From NCBI GenBank assembly GCA_013397455.1, contig VYZB01000035.1, positions 753,497 to 817,496 of the forward strand: DNA of 64,000 bases, in the 5' to 3' direction. Numbering within the stretch: the first letter of the stretch is position 1; the number at the start of each line of letters is the position of its first letter. Under the pieces are notes generated by a model. That model did not search any database. It worked only from the letters and a program-made list of their open reading frames with translations, and was not told where the DNA came from. Source of the DNA: Crotophaga sulcirostris (Eukaryota; Chordata; Aves; Cuculiformes; Crotophagidae). Below, one piece after another: positions 50,318-63,400 of this stretch. Position numbers and translations under genes: made by a program.

Positions 50318-50392
50318 GCACAGCTGGAAAACACAAAGCCCGCGGGCTGAATCCAGCCCTCCACCTTGTTTTATCTGGCCCAGCAGCCATCT
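50318..50392. mobile_element. Possible hAT DNA-transposon fossil
   Basis: CACAGCTGGAAAACACAAAG, then CCCGCGGGCTGAATCCAGCCC, then TTTTATCTGGCCCAGC. This closely follows the 'ggcccgcgggccgaatccggcccgc...tttatctggccc' signature common to several vertebrate hAT (Charlie-like) non-autonomous elements. Only a short internal piece is seen; no terminal inverted repeats or 8-base target duplication found. Confidence 0.45.
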
Positions 50393-53300
50393 CAGATGCA
50401 GTTGGTTAAGTTCACAAGGAGAATTTCAACATTGAAATGCTCACTACTCTAGGTGTATTGTGCTGTGGTAGGGACCTTAGCTTCCAGGCTGGGCACTGGG
50501 GCTCTGAACAGCAATCTGGGAGAATCGGAGAGATAGCAAAGGTAGGAACAATGGTTATTATCCAGGCAAAATGTGGGAATGTCTCTGCTAAGCAAAACAA
50601 TGTGTTTATAGGAAGGAGGAAGGTAGGAGTAGGAACCTCAAATTGTCATCTAGCTCATATTTCCTCTTAGACAGAAGACAAGTCTCCTTTCAAACAACTC
50701 TTCTAATTTTGTAGTATGTCCATTCCTTTCTTTGCTGCAGCTTGCCACTGCTTTTGGAGTAGGCTGTCCTTCCCCATCTCCCTAGCAATCTTACCAGCTG
50801 CAGGATGTTTGGGAAGGTAGACAACTTGGAGATGAATCCTTATAGACTTGGGAGATGACTTTGAACAGCCTTCTAACCTCTGGGCTGTAAATTCCCATCA
50901 GACCCAGGTGCCTTCCTGCAAGACAAGGTACCTCACCTGGGTACTGAAGGTAACAGCTAACCCCTGTGGGGATGGAGATATCTTCCCTTTCCACAGTGCT
51001 CCCCACTGGCTCGGGCAACACTGGCTGCTGTGCCTTTCAATTTCAGGGCAGTAAGTGTCCTGGGACATCACAAGGCCAAATGCTGGCCTCGTGTCTAGTT
51101 GGTTGCTTGAACACAGAACAGTGTGTGCCACACTTCTTACAGACCAAATCGACAAGGACTTATTATCACTAACTCTTAATTTCTATTGGGCTTATGGACC
51201 TAAACACTTTGATGGCTGAGCTGACATCTCTTCACAAGTTTTTTTTGTCCAGTATGTTATATTCTGATCCACAATTATTTGCCCTCCTTCCTCTCCCATA
51301 CTGGATATTAGTCATTTTCTACACCTACTGTATTTGGCAGTCCCAAATCGGTGCTTAGGATGCATTTATAGTTCAAAACTCTTCGTACCACTACCAATGA
51401 TGCCATTATTCTAAGGCAAATCTGGCAATTTACTCTTGGTTATGATTTCTAGTCTTCCAGGCTTTTTATAGAGTTCAGTGTTTCTTGAGCTGTCTGCTCG
51501 TGCTGGGGCAGTTTGTCTCTTCCAGTTTACTCTCTTGTCTAACTGGTAGCCAGCAAATAACACTTTTTAAAAATGGGAGGGAGGGATGGATTTTCTGACC
51601 AAATTCTCTAGCAGCTTCTTGAGTTGTTAACTGCTGTGGGAGAGAAAGGAGTAGGCAGAGGCAGGAGGCTGCACTCACTATGAGCAAGTATTTGGTTTTG
51701 CCTGGTGACACATGGCTTTATGAATTAGAGTGCTCTGAATAAAATAAAAAAATATCAAAGCCATGTGTCTGCTTGTGGGTGCCACATTCTTTAAGATCAC
51801 AGTGGCCATGCTTCTGCACGAATGTCACAGAAACGGCTTGGTTTTATCCCACTCGAATGATGTGGCAATATTGTGAAACGTGGGATGGAAAGGCATCCTG
51901 AAAACAGTCAAGTGAAGAAACCACCAGAGAGCTGGAAAGCGGCTGTAGAGACCCAAGTGCTGTCACTTTAAAAAGGCGACGGGCCTCGGCGCCTTTGAAA
52001 TCATTTATCACAGAAGCCGTAACATCTGCCACCATCTTGGATTCATTCGAGAAGTGCGTCTCAGTAGCCATTTTAAACATGTTTGTTTTCAATTCAAAAC
52101 ACATAATTAAGTACAGGCCAGGGTAGAATATATGCCTTGAGCTGCTTTCCCTCACCCCAGCTCAGAGTATGGCTTTTTCACAACTATGTGCTTTGAATTA
52201 AAAGCTTTCTTTTCTTTCTTTTTTATTTTTTTTTAATTTATTTTCTGCAGGGCATGCTGTTTCTCAAGAATAAATTGAAAGTAAGGCTGCAGATTTAAAG
52301 GAGCCCATCTGATAGGAACCTGAGCATTCTGGGGCTGGAGGGGCAGCCCAGCCTCCCAAGGCTCCGGGCAGCTCTTTCCTCCAGCAAGGATGGAGCTCAG
52401 CTTCAGCAAACCACAGCTGAAGCCTCACTCTCAGATAACCAGGCTATGCCTTGGGTTTAGTCAAGCCATGTCGCATTTCGTAAACAAGACATGCTCAGAT
52501 GATTTGTGGTTGTGGAAGAAATGAGTGACCTTGTTATTAATCTCCAGAGAAGCTACCATAAAGGTAGTTGTTCCTTAATATACTGTCCTTAAACTATTGA
52601 CATCCTTTTTCCAGACTTTCTATGAAGCACTTCAGAGGGACAGCATGAAGACAGTACTTGTCTGTTTGCATTGCCTTCAGCTCAGCCAACTTTTATCACC
52701 ATCACTGACACGTTGCATACAAGCCTGGGGAAAAGACGAGCAAATGCTCAGGAATGAGCCACTCCAGATTGGCTGGGGATGGGTTAGACCTGTGGCTCTA
52801 GTGTTATCTCCTAAACAGATGAGAAGGAAAGCAAGCCACTTATACAGGGATGAGTTAAGAGCTAAGGTAGTGTATGTCTCAGTCCACTCCCCGAAAGAAC
52901 AAGGGAGTCTGGGAAAAATTCAGAAAAGTCTTTAGGCTGGTCTGAATTCAGTTCTGCTTTATGAGTCTGAGCCTTCACTTCCAGATGCCTCAGATTCTCC
53001 CTCTGAAAATGCAATCACACAAGTTCCCTGAATGACTGGCATGCTCAGACACTGGGGCTAAATGTGCACTGGTACACCATTCCCTTTCCTCAAGTCAGGA
53101 CGGCACAAGGGAGTAGGTAGGTCCTCAGGATGCTTAGTCCTGGAGACCTGCCCCCACACCCCAAACGCTGCGGTTGCCATGCTGAGGAAAATCAGGTGTA
53201 TTCATGGGCCAGGAGCTGCAGCAAGCTTTAACCACTGATTTTCAGGTTGAGATGGTTTCTGAGTGATGGGCGGAATGGGACTTTGTAATGCGTCATGGTA

Positions 53301-54905
53301 AGCAACTATGTGCAACTTATGTTAATGAAAAACAGAAATAGATGATCTCAGATTTCAATGACTCTATGCTTTTAAACATCACATCTCTATTTTAAAACAC
53401 AATGTGTACACGACAATTTTTCTTTCCTGAAGGTGCCTGGTAAAAAATGAATTCAGAACTAAGCAAGGAGAGGAGACCTTCTCATATGTCTGCAGTGAAA
53501 TGAGGATGCGGTAAGCTTTTAAACAACTTATGCTACGATTTTCTGCAAGAGATACATATTTTTGCACCAACAAACACATTTTTCCACTAATGATGACATA
53601 TACTCACTGTTCTTGCAGAGTTTCAGTTAAAAGATAAGGAAATGGCAGAAAAAAGAGGAAATTAATGAGAATACTCTATTACTAATGACAGAATCCTTGC
53701 AATAGACACCTTCTGTCTGTGGTCACAGTATTGTACAAAGGTGATGGGATGCATTTTTGTTGAAGATAAAAGTATCTTCTTGGTGTGCACCCTCCTGGCA
53801 TGTGTTTGGGAATAGTCTGTAAATCTGATGTGGGGAAACCCAAAGCAGAAAAAACACAACACCTGCTTCTACTTGAGCTAGTACTTCCTAAACACGAAGC
53901 CAAAGCATGCTTTCAATTTCTTACAACACCCATCTTTTTAAAGTGTCCCATAACTCTGTGAAGGGAGAAGTTGCTCTAGGTTTCAAGGAGGAGGGGATTT
54001 GTTTTCTTTTTTCTTACAAATCTGTTTTTTTTCACAAGCTTTCTTCTTTGGGCACACATGCCAGTGTTGCAGATGAGTGCTGAAATAACAGGGGTGAGAA
54101 CGCAGCCAGGAATGAGTAACATGCAGCCATACGTGCAAAGCAGAGAACATCCTCTTTGACTAGGTGATAATTAGAAAGGCTTCTGCACTGTCATGTACAC
54201 AAACAAAGCACATCCCCATTGAGAATGTATTTTCTTTCCTCTGATGTGAAAACATTAATGTTTTTTTGTGGAGGACAGATTTTTAACTGCTTATTGACCT
54301 ATTTTTAAACAGAACTGCTGCCTGTGCCAGTAGATGCTTCCAGCTACGGGCATATGACCACTGCCCAAATGGTTCTAGCTAGGATGCTGGAGAACTGAAC
54401 TAGTGTCTGATTAAAAACAGTTGATAACTTATCAGGTTTCCATGTTACTTGACTAATGCCAATTAAATGTCTCTTGGAAATAAACTACTATCTCCTCATT
54501 TTGGCAGAAACATACAGACTGATAACCCCCTAGCCATAGCTGGTGACTGACAGGCTACTGACTTTTTCTTCCACCACAAGGACCATTTTCCCCTAATATC
54601 TTCTGTTGTGCTGAAGGCATGGGTATACCTCCATCTCTGACCAAACCTCTGCATTTCCTTACCATGGTCTGACCTTAACTCCATCAGCCTAGGACGACTC
54701 ACACGGAAAAACACTGTCTCACAAAATGGACCATAAAGGAATACTTTATGAATGGTTGTGGATAAACGGTTAAGAAATATGAATATGAAACTTTCAGATT
54801 AAATATATGGCAGGCTGAGTGAGTATGCCTTTGGATGTCTTGCAGTGTCAAATACGACACATCCCTGAATGTTTTTAGGGGAAAGGAAGGAACATTCCGT
54901 GTCTA
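50393..54905. other. Unique stretch with candidate conserved elements
   Basis: No gene recognised. A CpG-containing segment with YY1-like words lies at 51960-52160. Another unusual AT-rich segment is at 53260-53600. A T-rich run lies at about 52207-52247. Confidence 0.45.
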
Positions 54906-55022
54906 AAAAGGAAGAAAGAAGGAAGAAGAAAGGACAAGAAGATGAAAGGAAGGGAAAAGAGAGGAAGGGAAGAATAGAGGAGAGAAGGAAAATAAAGAAA
55001 AAAAGAGAAAAGAAATGAGAGA
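54906..55022. repeat. Homopurine GGAA/GAAA tract
   Basis: About 115 bases that are almost only A and G (GGAAG, AGGAAGGGA, GAGAAAAG words) with a handful of pyrimidine interruptions. Simple sequence with triplex (H-DNA) potential and possible GGAA (ETS core) clusters. Confidence 0.85.
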
Positions 55023-55370
55023 ATATTTTTTTTATATCCTTCCTGTGTGCACTGTCTGCTTGAAGGTGTGTAATCACATTCAAAAGCAATCCCTCTTGCC
55101 AGGCCAATGCACAAGGAGGCTGATGGAGTTGACCCTCTCCAGCAGACCCTGGTTACTGTTCTGGTCTCAATGGAGACAAAAATACTGCAGCAACTCTTAA
55201 TGTTCGAGTGAAATCATATGTTAAATAGTTGCAATTCTTGCTGGTGGATAATTATTTCAAGTTCTGTGTGATCTCCAGGAAAAGGTAACTATGTGAATTC
55301 AAAGCATTACTCATTAAGTAGTATACAAAGCTTAGTATAGTGAGGGGGGCATTAGAGGTATTACACCCCA

Positions 55371-55508
55371 GCCCTGGAAACGTTCAAGGTCAGGTTGGAT
55401 GAGGCTCTGAGCAACCTGATCTAATTGAAGATCTCCCTGCTCACTGCAGGGGGAGTGGACTACATGACCTCATGATCCCTTCCAATCCAAACTATTTATG
55501 ATGCTATG
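55371..55508 (+). mobile_element. Short CR1 3' end (plus strand)
   Basis: GCCCTGGAAACGTTCAAGGT, then CAGGTTGGATGAGGCTCTGA, then GGACTACATGACCTCATGAT, then CCCTTCCAATCC and a decayed tail ATTTATGATGCTATGA. This is the last part of a CR1 LINE, of a subfamily distinct from the three copies in the first 22 kb. Confidence 0.9.
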
Positions 55509-58500
55509 AACATCAAACCTGAACCTTGATTTAGGTTTTATGTTTTTATTTAGACTTACTAAACTAAACTTTCTACTGTGCATTCTACAGAAAAAAAGAC
55601 AGAGCCTTGTAAAAGTTAACATGCCTTTTTAAGGTTGCTATTACCAGCAAGGGAAGAAGAGGCAAGACAGCATTTGCTTTCAGAACACACCACTTTCAAT
55701 ATTTGGATGTGATTTTGTATTCAACTAAAGAAAAAAACAAAAAAAGGAGATTATTTGATGCAAAGGTGCACAAAATTTAAATGCAAATTGTGTAAGAGCA
55801 CAAAATGTTTTCCACCTTCTATATACAGCAGTAGCAGCAGGTTAACAGTGATGCATTTAAATGTGTTCAAAATACATAATTTGCATTTTTTTCCAAAAGT
55901 TTTGGAATACATATGCACAGCTCTCAAAAAGGGGCTTTTAAACTGAGTTTTATGTAGGATTCACAAAACGCAGTCATACACAAACACAGTTTAAGTACTA
56001 AAAATGTTTGCATTTGCACACAGATTTCCAAATACCCAGACTATAATCTGTAAAGCACGAAATGCCATTACATTCTAACTCCATTGCATATAAACACGCT
56101 CAGGTAGGAAAGAGTTGACATCTGTAAGATATAACGAGATGCAATAGTAGTCAGGTTTGCATAAGGCTTTATATTTTTTAATGCAGGATATGCAACAGCA
56201 TTTAATGTTTCTGTAGTGGCCCACATCCCAGTACAGCCAGGTCTTGACTCAACAAAATATATAATAACATACTGGAGTGCTGTTATCCAGCAGAATGCAT
56301 CAATGCAAGTCAACCTTCAGTCCTACCAAACTCAATAGGTTCTCACCACCTGTTACAGTCAAGCATAGGCTAAGGAGACATATTCAGGATCAGGGACACC
56401 CTGACTCTTCCAGTACGGCTGGGGTTAGAACCCTGTGCAACCCAGCTCCCCTGGCTGGTATTGGTTCTGCAGCAAAGGGCTGGAACTCCCTTTGGCCAAC
56501 TGTCAAAAGCAGTCAGGAGTGCAGAGCACCCTGTGCCCTCTGCAGAGCTGCTGTGACAGCCTTAGGAATGGCTGAGCCCCACCAGGGACAGGGGCAGGGC
56601 ATGGGGCAGCAAAGGGGGGGAAGGCTGCCCTAGCTCTGGCACAGCCCCATCAACTCAGAGCCAGATGAGATCAACTTTCCTAGGTCTGCAGGACTGTAGG
56701 GTTTTCCACAAACCAAGAGGAACAAATGAAACAAAGCACATAACTTTCATCCCAATTACAACACATGACACGATAAAGAGCTTTTTCATTTTAAAGGCAG
56801 GTAACTAATTCTTGGCTAAAGTCTTTGTGTGAAGTAGAGCTCCTCCCAAAATACTACCCCACAGTAGCAGTTTTAAGTTGTAAGGGATCCAAGGGCTCGC
56901 TGAAGTTTAAAAAAAAAAAATGTAGGGGCAAAGCGGTGTCACTGGGCTGAAATTCCTTTGACAGATGTAAAGGTCTCGATGACAGTTATTTTCCAGGTCT
57001 GTGGCTCAGCAGTCATGCCTCTGAATGGTTTCCCACGTGAAGTGTTTGAAGAAGCGGTCGACGTGTGACTGATCTTTAAGGCCCACCGCCTGGTCTTCTT
57101 TAAGGATGAGGCAGAGGCAGAAGGAAAGGTGATGCTGATAAGGGAATCTAAACCAAATGTTGTCACGTTCTAGAGATGATTAGATGCCCTTGCTGTGACT
57201 TATTACACAACCTGAGAGCACAAAGGGAAAACCTGGGATGAAATGTAGCCACAAGAGGGGGAGAGGTTTTTTCAGCAAAGAGCAAAAGCCAAGAGAGAAA
57301 TTGTTGATGTTGGGCATCAGGGCATTCTCTGTGCTGTGGGCTAGATTGGATGCTGCAGTAAATCTCCCTCCCAAATCATACCCACTGTGACCTGCATTTA
57401 TTTCTTCACAAACTGCTGATAGTATAAAAAAAAAAAAAAAGCTGTCTTTAATAAAGAACAGGATCAAGGATTTAAAAGACATTTTTTATCTAGGTTGTTT
57501 CAGATTTTACCTTTTTCTTTGCAGACATTAATGAATGAAAGCTTTGAAGCCTAATGCATGTAATAGAATTAATAGACTTAAATTTGAAACTTCCAAATTT
57601 CAAGAAAATGTTTGTATATTTGCTTATAAGGAAAATCATTGATCTATACATTTGTGTGTGAAATATACTGTTTAAAGAAAGGGAAAACCTTGCTCCTATA
57701 TCTGCATTTTCTTTTCAAAAGACAGTTACCTAGAGTCGTATTCCTAATCTTGGGATTAGATGCAGTTTCTGTGTGTCACCCTATGATTTGACTATGATGA
57801 TGGGGTATTTATCTCAACGGAAAAGAGACAGGAGCTTGGGATTCTGGATGATTTCTTTGGTCAAAATACTCCAGTTCACTTGAGTGATTTTACATCTATA
57901 AAACGCTTTTGTTAAAAGCAACAGCGAAAATAGTCCGCTGCTATGGAAAGTACTGATTTGTCACATGAAACACAGACATCAACGAACAGGTTATCCATGA
58001 TCTGTCACATACGACCACTCTTCCATGGCTTAATTTGCAATATATATACAGAAGTTACATTAAGTATAACTTCTCAAGATATCTGCCGTTTAGTCCCTCA
58101 TTAAGAAGCGCTTTCTGGACTGTTTTGTTACCACAGAAACTAGTACAAGTTTTTCCACTGATTTCAGGATAGGCAGTGTCCTTACATTCACCGTTTCACA
58201 GATCCAAGGAGACGCAAGAGCAGAGCTCCCTACTCGTGTTACTAGCTCTGTAGCTTAGGAAAGGTATGAGTCAACGCTGTTCTGGAAAAGGAATGTCATT
58301 CTTAATATTAGTCATGGTTTATGAAATAACTAAAGGATCCTCAAGTTTTTCGAAAACGTTTTTATCAAGTGTGAAGACCCTGAAGCAAGGATTTCAAGAT
58401 ATAATGTGTTATCATTATCTATTTTTAAGTATGTAATATTTGTAAATATGCATTATTTTAGGTGCTGACACAAAAAAAAATGGTGTGCAAGTGCTAGGGA

Positions 58501-60394
58501 AAGTGCAAATTTTCCTAATGCAAGGAAAAAACTGACAGTCTTCTTCTTAACCAGGTACCACATTTTTTTTCCAGTCTCAATACCTATCACATACAGCCTG
58601 GATTTGTTCCACCTCTGGATACCAAGGTGGAGAGTGTCCCCCAGTTTACTATTTAATTTTTGAAATCCTGACCGAGGATGCTATGCAGAGACACAAATCA
58701 CTAATGCATAAACCCAGACATCCAAGGGGATCCCAAGAACCCTTTCAGAGTATGAAGGAGGATTTGGTCTAATCTGGATTTTAAGCCTTGTTCAATGCCT
58801 ATCTGCTCTAGTTCCCCATGTTCAAAATGGGTCTGACACAACGCAAGTCTGCAGTGAGTGGTGGGGCACCCAGCTGTCATCAGAGTTAGTGAGTAATCTG
58901 AAAAGCAGCCTAGGGCCAGGCAGTCTTCCCTGGGGACATCAACCAAGCAGAGGCTGTAGGTGCACTGTGACAGCCACAGCATCCTGTTGCCCTTTTCTGG
59001 GGTGGCTGAATAGTCATTTTCAAGCCTGGCCTTTATTAGGTCTCCAATGTCTAAATAAATCCCTGGGTCATTATAATGAATAGAAGAAGATCCATAGACT
59101 GGGAAAAATCCAAGTGCAGACTCTACCTACAGGATCCATGATGAGACTAAGGTTTTACCACAATGTAAATTGTTGGTTTGGGTGTCCCAGAAATGCGTGT
59201 CTGGAGGCGGCCAGGTGGTTAGTGCAGCTTAGCAAGCAGCTGCAGTGAGTGATGTGTGGAGCTGAGATGACTGAGATGAGCAGGAATTTGGGTCAGGAGT
59301 GCGCCTGTGACAGAGACGATCTATGGTTGGAAGTTTCCCATCCCTCTGCCAGAGGATAGTGACTCACTGTGTCAAGGAAGAGGTCATAGGAAGGAAAAGG
59401 GCGACAAAGGGAGAAGGAGAAAAGAAATCCTTCCCCCATGGTTCCTATCTCACCCAGTGTTTTACCTCAGCAGTTTGAAAAATGTCTTTTTTATCTCCTT
59501 CCTCAAGCCTGGGAAATTTTAAAGGCTACCTATGTGTTACCTCCATATCTTCTTTTACTCTTCTATTTCCTTTCACCAGAAGCAGTTGCCCTCACCTAAC
59601 TTTGCGTACGTTTGTGCTGCAGGCACTGGTAGATGAGGATGGCTACCTTCAGCACACCCTCATTTCATCCCCACGCTGCTTTCAACCAGGTCCTCATACC
59701 CTGCGCAATTCTGGCCCTTTGCTGGCAGCCTCATCGGGGTCTGAGTGGCTCATCCATGACTTTGGGGCCAAAACACATCAGGGGCACAGTGAAGAGTGCT
59801 GCCTTTTGCTTAATTTCTCTTCCATAAGGAAGGAATAAGCTTTACAACATAGTGCTGCAACAGAGATACTTAGTTTCTAAGACCCTACCCCACTCCCATC
59901 CCACGTTCATACAATGCCTGCTGATCAGGAGGTCCAGCCTGTAATAATGACCACACCAAAACCCATATGGACATTATGTAAAATAACCCATATGTAAAAT
60001 ATATCTGCATGCGGAATGAGGATACTGGAACTGTAGAATATGCTATACCACTTCAACAGATGAGTTGGCCACCTTGTGTAGCTCCTTGTGCGATGAACAG
60101 AGTGAAGTCTCTACTCAAAGGTCAGGAGAGTCTGACTGAAGTCTGATTTCAGCAAGAAAAAGCTAAGAAGGACACAGCAACGTATGACAGTAGGGTGCTG
60201 CAAAAGCACCACTCATAAATGCACACCAAGTGGGTTTTACCCTCTTTCTCACGGCTGCCTGCTCATTGAGGTGTACGGCTTCATCCTGTTCTATTAAATC
60301 AAGGCTTCACTTTTCCTTTTGCCAGGAAGACAAGCTCGGCGTTTTTTTTTCCTCAGACATACTATCGAGCTATCTTTCTGGTCTCATTTCCACA
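55509..60394. other. Unique stretch with regulatory-like AT-rich segments
   Basis: No gene recognised. Candidate conserved non-coding segments at about 55740-55920 (two opposing POU octamers) and 57880-58300. An A15 run is at 57426-57440. GC-richer sequence around 56380-56650 has no recognisable product. Confidence 0.45.
57426..57440. repeat. A15 homopolymer
   Basis: Fifteen A residues; no retrotransposed body ending here is apparent. Confidence 0.8.
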
Positions 60395-60455
60395 GCCACT
60401 GCTTTAACAAGGAAGTATTGCCCCCATTTCATGGATGTGAATGTGAGCCACAGAG
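60395..60455. repeat. Possible MIR SINE core fragment
   Basis: TGCCCCCATTTCATGGATGT followed by GAATGTGAGCCACAGAGTG follows the MIR pattern 'ccccattttacagatgaggaaactgaggcacagagag' with several mismatches. MIR is an old tRNA-derived SINE found across amniotes. Short, so chance cannot be excluded. Confidence 0.35.
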
Positions 60456-63400
60456 TGTGCTGAGAGACACCACCATGTAAGGAGCTTTCTGCTGTTTCAC
60501 CAGCTCTCTTCGATCTATTAGATGGTTTTTCCTAAAAGCAAGAGGGGATACTAAACTTCAGAGGCAATAGGTATGGGAGGGAGGGAGAAAATAGGAGAAG
60601 AATGGAAGCTTTGCTATGCATTAGCTTTTATTGAGAGAGAGCTACTGAGGCTGATCATCCAGACTGTCATAAAGTGGTGGAAAAAAAGTGCATGATAATC
60701 TACAAGGGAAAACCCTCAGTCAGAAGGTCACTGATGGAATCATTCCAAGTGAACACACACAGTTCACTCCACATCCCTCACAATTTATACCATAAATGGG
60801 TGCGAGACTCATTTTCCCAAGCACATCCCTTCAACAGAGTCTGCAGGCAGAAGAAAGGGAGACTTATTCTCATCTCCCTGCCTCTTGCAGCATCTCCCTT
60901 TGCCTTCCCTCTTCTCCTCGTTTATATAACTAGGTCCTGCTGTGTCCTCACCTGGCTAAGGGGTTAGAGCCTGCTCTACCCTTTCAGCTGCTGGTTCAGC
61001 CTTTACTTTTGGGGGGCACATTACGCTGTAGCCCTGTCTACAGTCAAAGCTAGCTACAGATTTGCCTCCAGCAGAGGAGGGTATTTTAGCTCCTAGCCTT
61101 GCAAAAGGCATGCACAGCAAGAGTGTCAGCAGCTCCTCTGGTTGCTGCTGAAAGATGAATCTGAGCTAGCTGGCCCCAGTATATCAGATGCCAAGACTGT
61201 GGGGAGAAGCTGGGAGAGATGAAAGAAAGAGATGAAAAAGTGGGAGGGAAGATTTGCTGTTTCTGTGGAAACCAAGACTTTACTCAAACTCAGTTTTTTA
61301 CATCCCTGACCCCAAGGTGACCTGCTGACCTCTCCTCCCAGCCTGACTCCAGCCCAGCTGTTTCTCCTGAAGGAAAGGGGCCAGACTCACCTCCTGCTCT
61401 CTGCTTGACAGCGTGTCCAGGCAGACTCCTTCCTGCCAGAGCAAACACAATTAAAAGAGCATCATGCACAGGGTTCAGGCTGCCTCGTACCAAAGAGGTC
61501 AACGGGATAGGTGCCCCAGAAAGACCCAATGTGACAATGCCATCATAACAAGTAAATAACTTCACATGTGCTACTCTCTCTAGAGTTTGCTGACTGCATA
61601 GGTGGGGATTGTTGGATGTTGCTTGTTCTCCACACACATAAAAAATTGTAAAATAAAGATCTGAAGTAGCCCATGAGGTTGTGAATCCAGCTTACAAAAG
61701 ACGTTTGCTAAACACTTTCCTAGTGAAAAGGCCCTAATAAAAAAAGTTGTGGCAACTTGCAGCTTGAAGGCTAAACCATCACAGACCAGCAAAGAACCAA
61801 AAGATGTATGTCTAGCTCCTGACAGAAAGAATTTATTTGAGAGGAAAAAGCAATATTTAAAAATCAGTAGAAAAATAACCTAGTCTACAGCCAGGACAAA
61901 GCAATTACAACTATGTGTGCTTGTATTAGGAAGGAACAGTGGTTCCATTGCTAAACTCCTTCCTCAGGCAAGAGATCAAAGCAAATTACACCCATAAGAA
62001 GAATTTCTACAATGCCTCACTAATTAAATAGCAGTTGGTTCGTGTAATGTTGAAATCAAAAAACATGTAAACAAACCTTCAGACAGGGTTGCATATTTCC
62101 CATGCAGACATGAGCCTGAACACAATATCTCGCACTTTGCCTGAATTTTGGAGGAGTTTGAATCCAGAGATGGATCCAATTTTTGTGCTCCAGACACATC
62201 TCCACTTAATATTAACAAAAGTCAAATCCTTAGCGAGGAAGACACACTAGCTTGAAGAAAAATGCAGAACACAACCAATGACTGATAACAAAAAGTAAAA
62301 TGAATCTATCTTCAATGATGTTTCAAAACTAAAAATACAACTGACTTGTGTCACATACTTAGATGCAGGTAAGTGTAAGACAGCCAGGGAATTTTAAACT
62401 CCTGAAGTTAAGAAAAGGAATGAGCATCACATTAACAAAACTGATAGCAGTACTTCCCAGTACAACTAAGAAGGTTAGTGGCAAGGCAACAGTAAACACC
62501 GGCAGCATCCTTCTTTCACCCTCCCCTCTGAGTAAATTCACCTCCAAGAAAGCAGACAAGTGCTATAACTTATATGATGCTGGACTGGTCAGAAAGGGAC
62601 ATAACAGCAAGGGCTTACCACAGCTTTTTATAGAAACATTGCTGAAACTCTATGAGCCCTGACACTGTGACACCTACAAATCTCTTCCATCTGACAGAGG
62701 CAAAGCTTGAGTTTTGAAGGGGCAATCCCTGCAGCTGCACGTGTTCACCTAAATCAGAAAATGATACCTAAAAACAGGCAGCTGGAGATTTCTTAGCTCT
62801 TTTCCACTGTATGTTTGCAGCGGGAACTTGCAGCATTTCTGCTTTCCATTACCAGTTTCTTCTTGTTGATTTAGGGATTACCTGCAATGCCTCTGTGCGT
62901 CAGAAACCCCGCTGGGAGTGTTTCCTCCCCTGGCAGAGATCTCTGTTCTCCCAGATCATCCTCCACTTTGTGTGTGCTGGTGCTGTTCTTGCTATGTCTG
63001 CTCCAGTAAATGCAGCAAGGCCAGGGGAAAGGCTTAAGCACGAGCCCACAGCTGCCTTTGCCATTTGGCTCTCTGCAGACTCCTGGGAGCAGTGCTGATG
63101 GCTGCCTCCTAGCCCGTTTGTATTGCCTGGGCATGGTTTGCAAATGCCAAGAACCATTTTCTCACAGCAGAGGTAGCCCTGTAACCTCCCATACCTTCCA
63201 GTCACTGCCCCTTCACCATATTCAAGGACTGTCCCATCCCACCATTGATCCTGCTAACCCACATCTGCACATATACACACACAACCTGTTACCACATCAA
63301 TTGCTATTAACTGTTTTTCCCTTTGAATCATAACCCTGGAGCCCCGCATCTCTAGAGAGCCAAGTTTCTCTCAGAAAGAAGATTTGCAAAATGAGAATTT

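Noticed and set aside
54799..55114. Phe/Ser/Leu-rich minus-strand frames
   Set aside because: They are translations of the homopurine tract on its pyrimidine strand.
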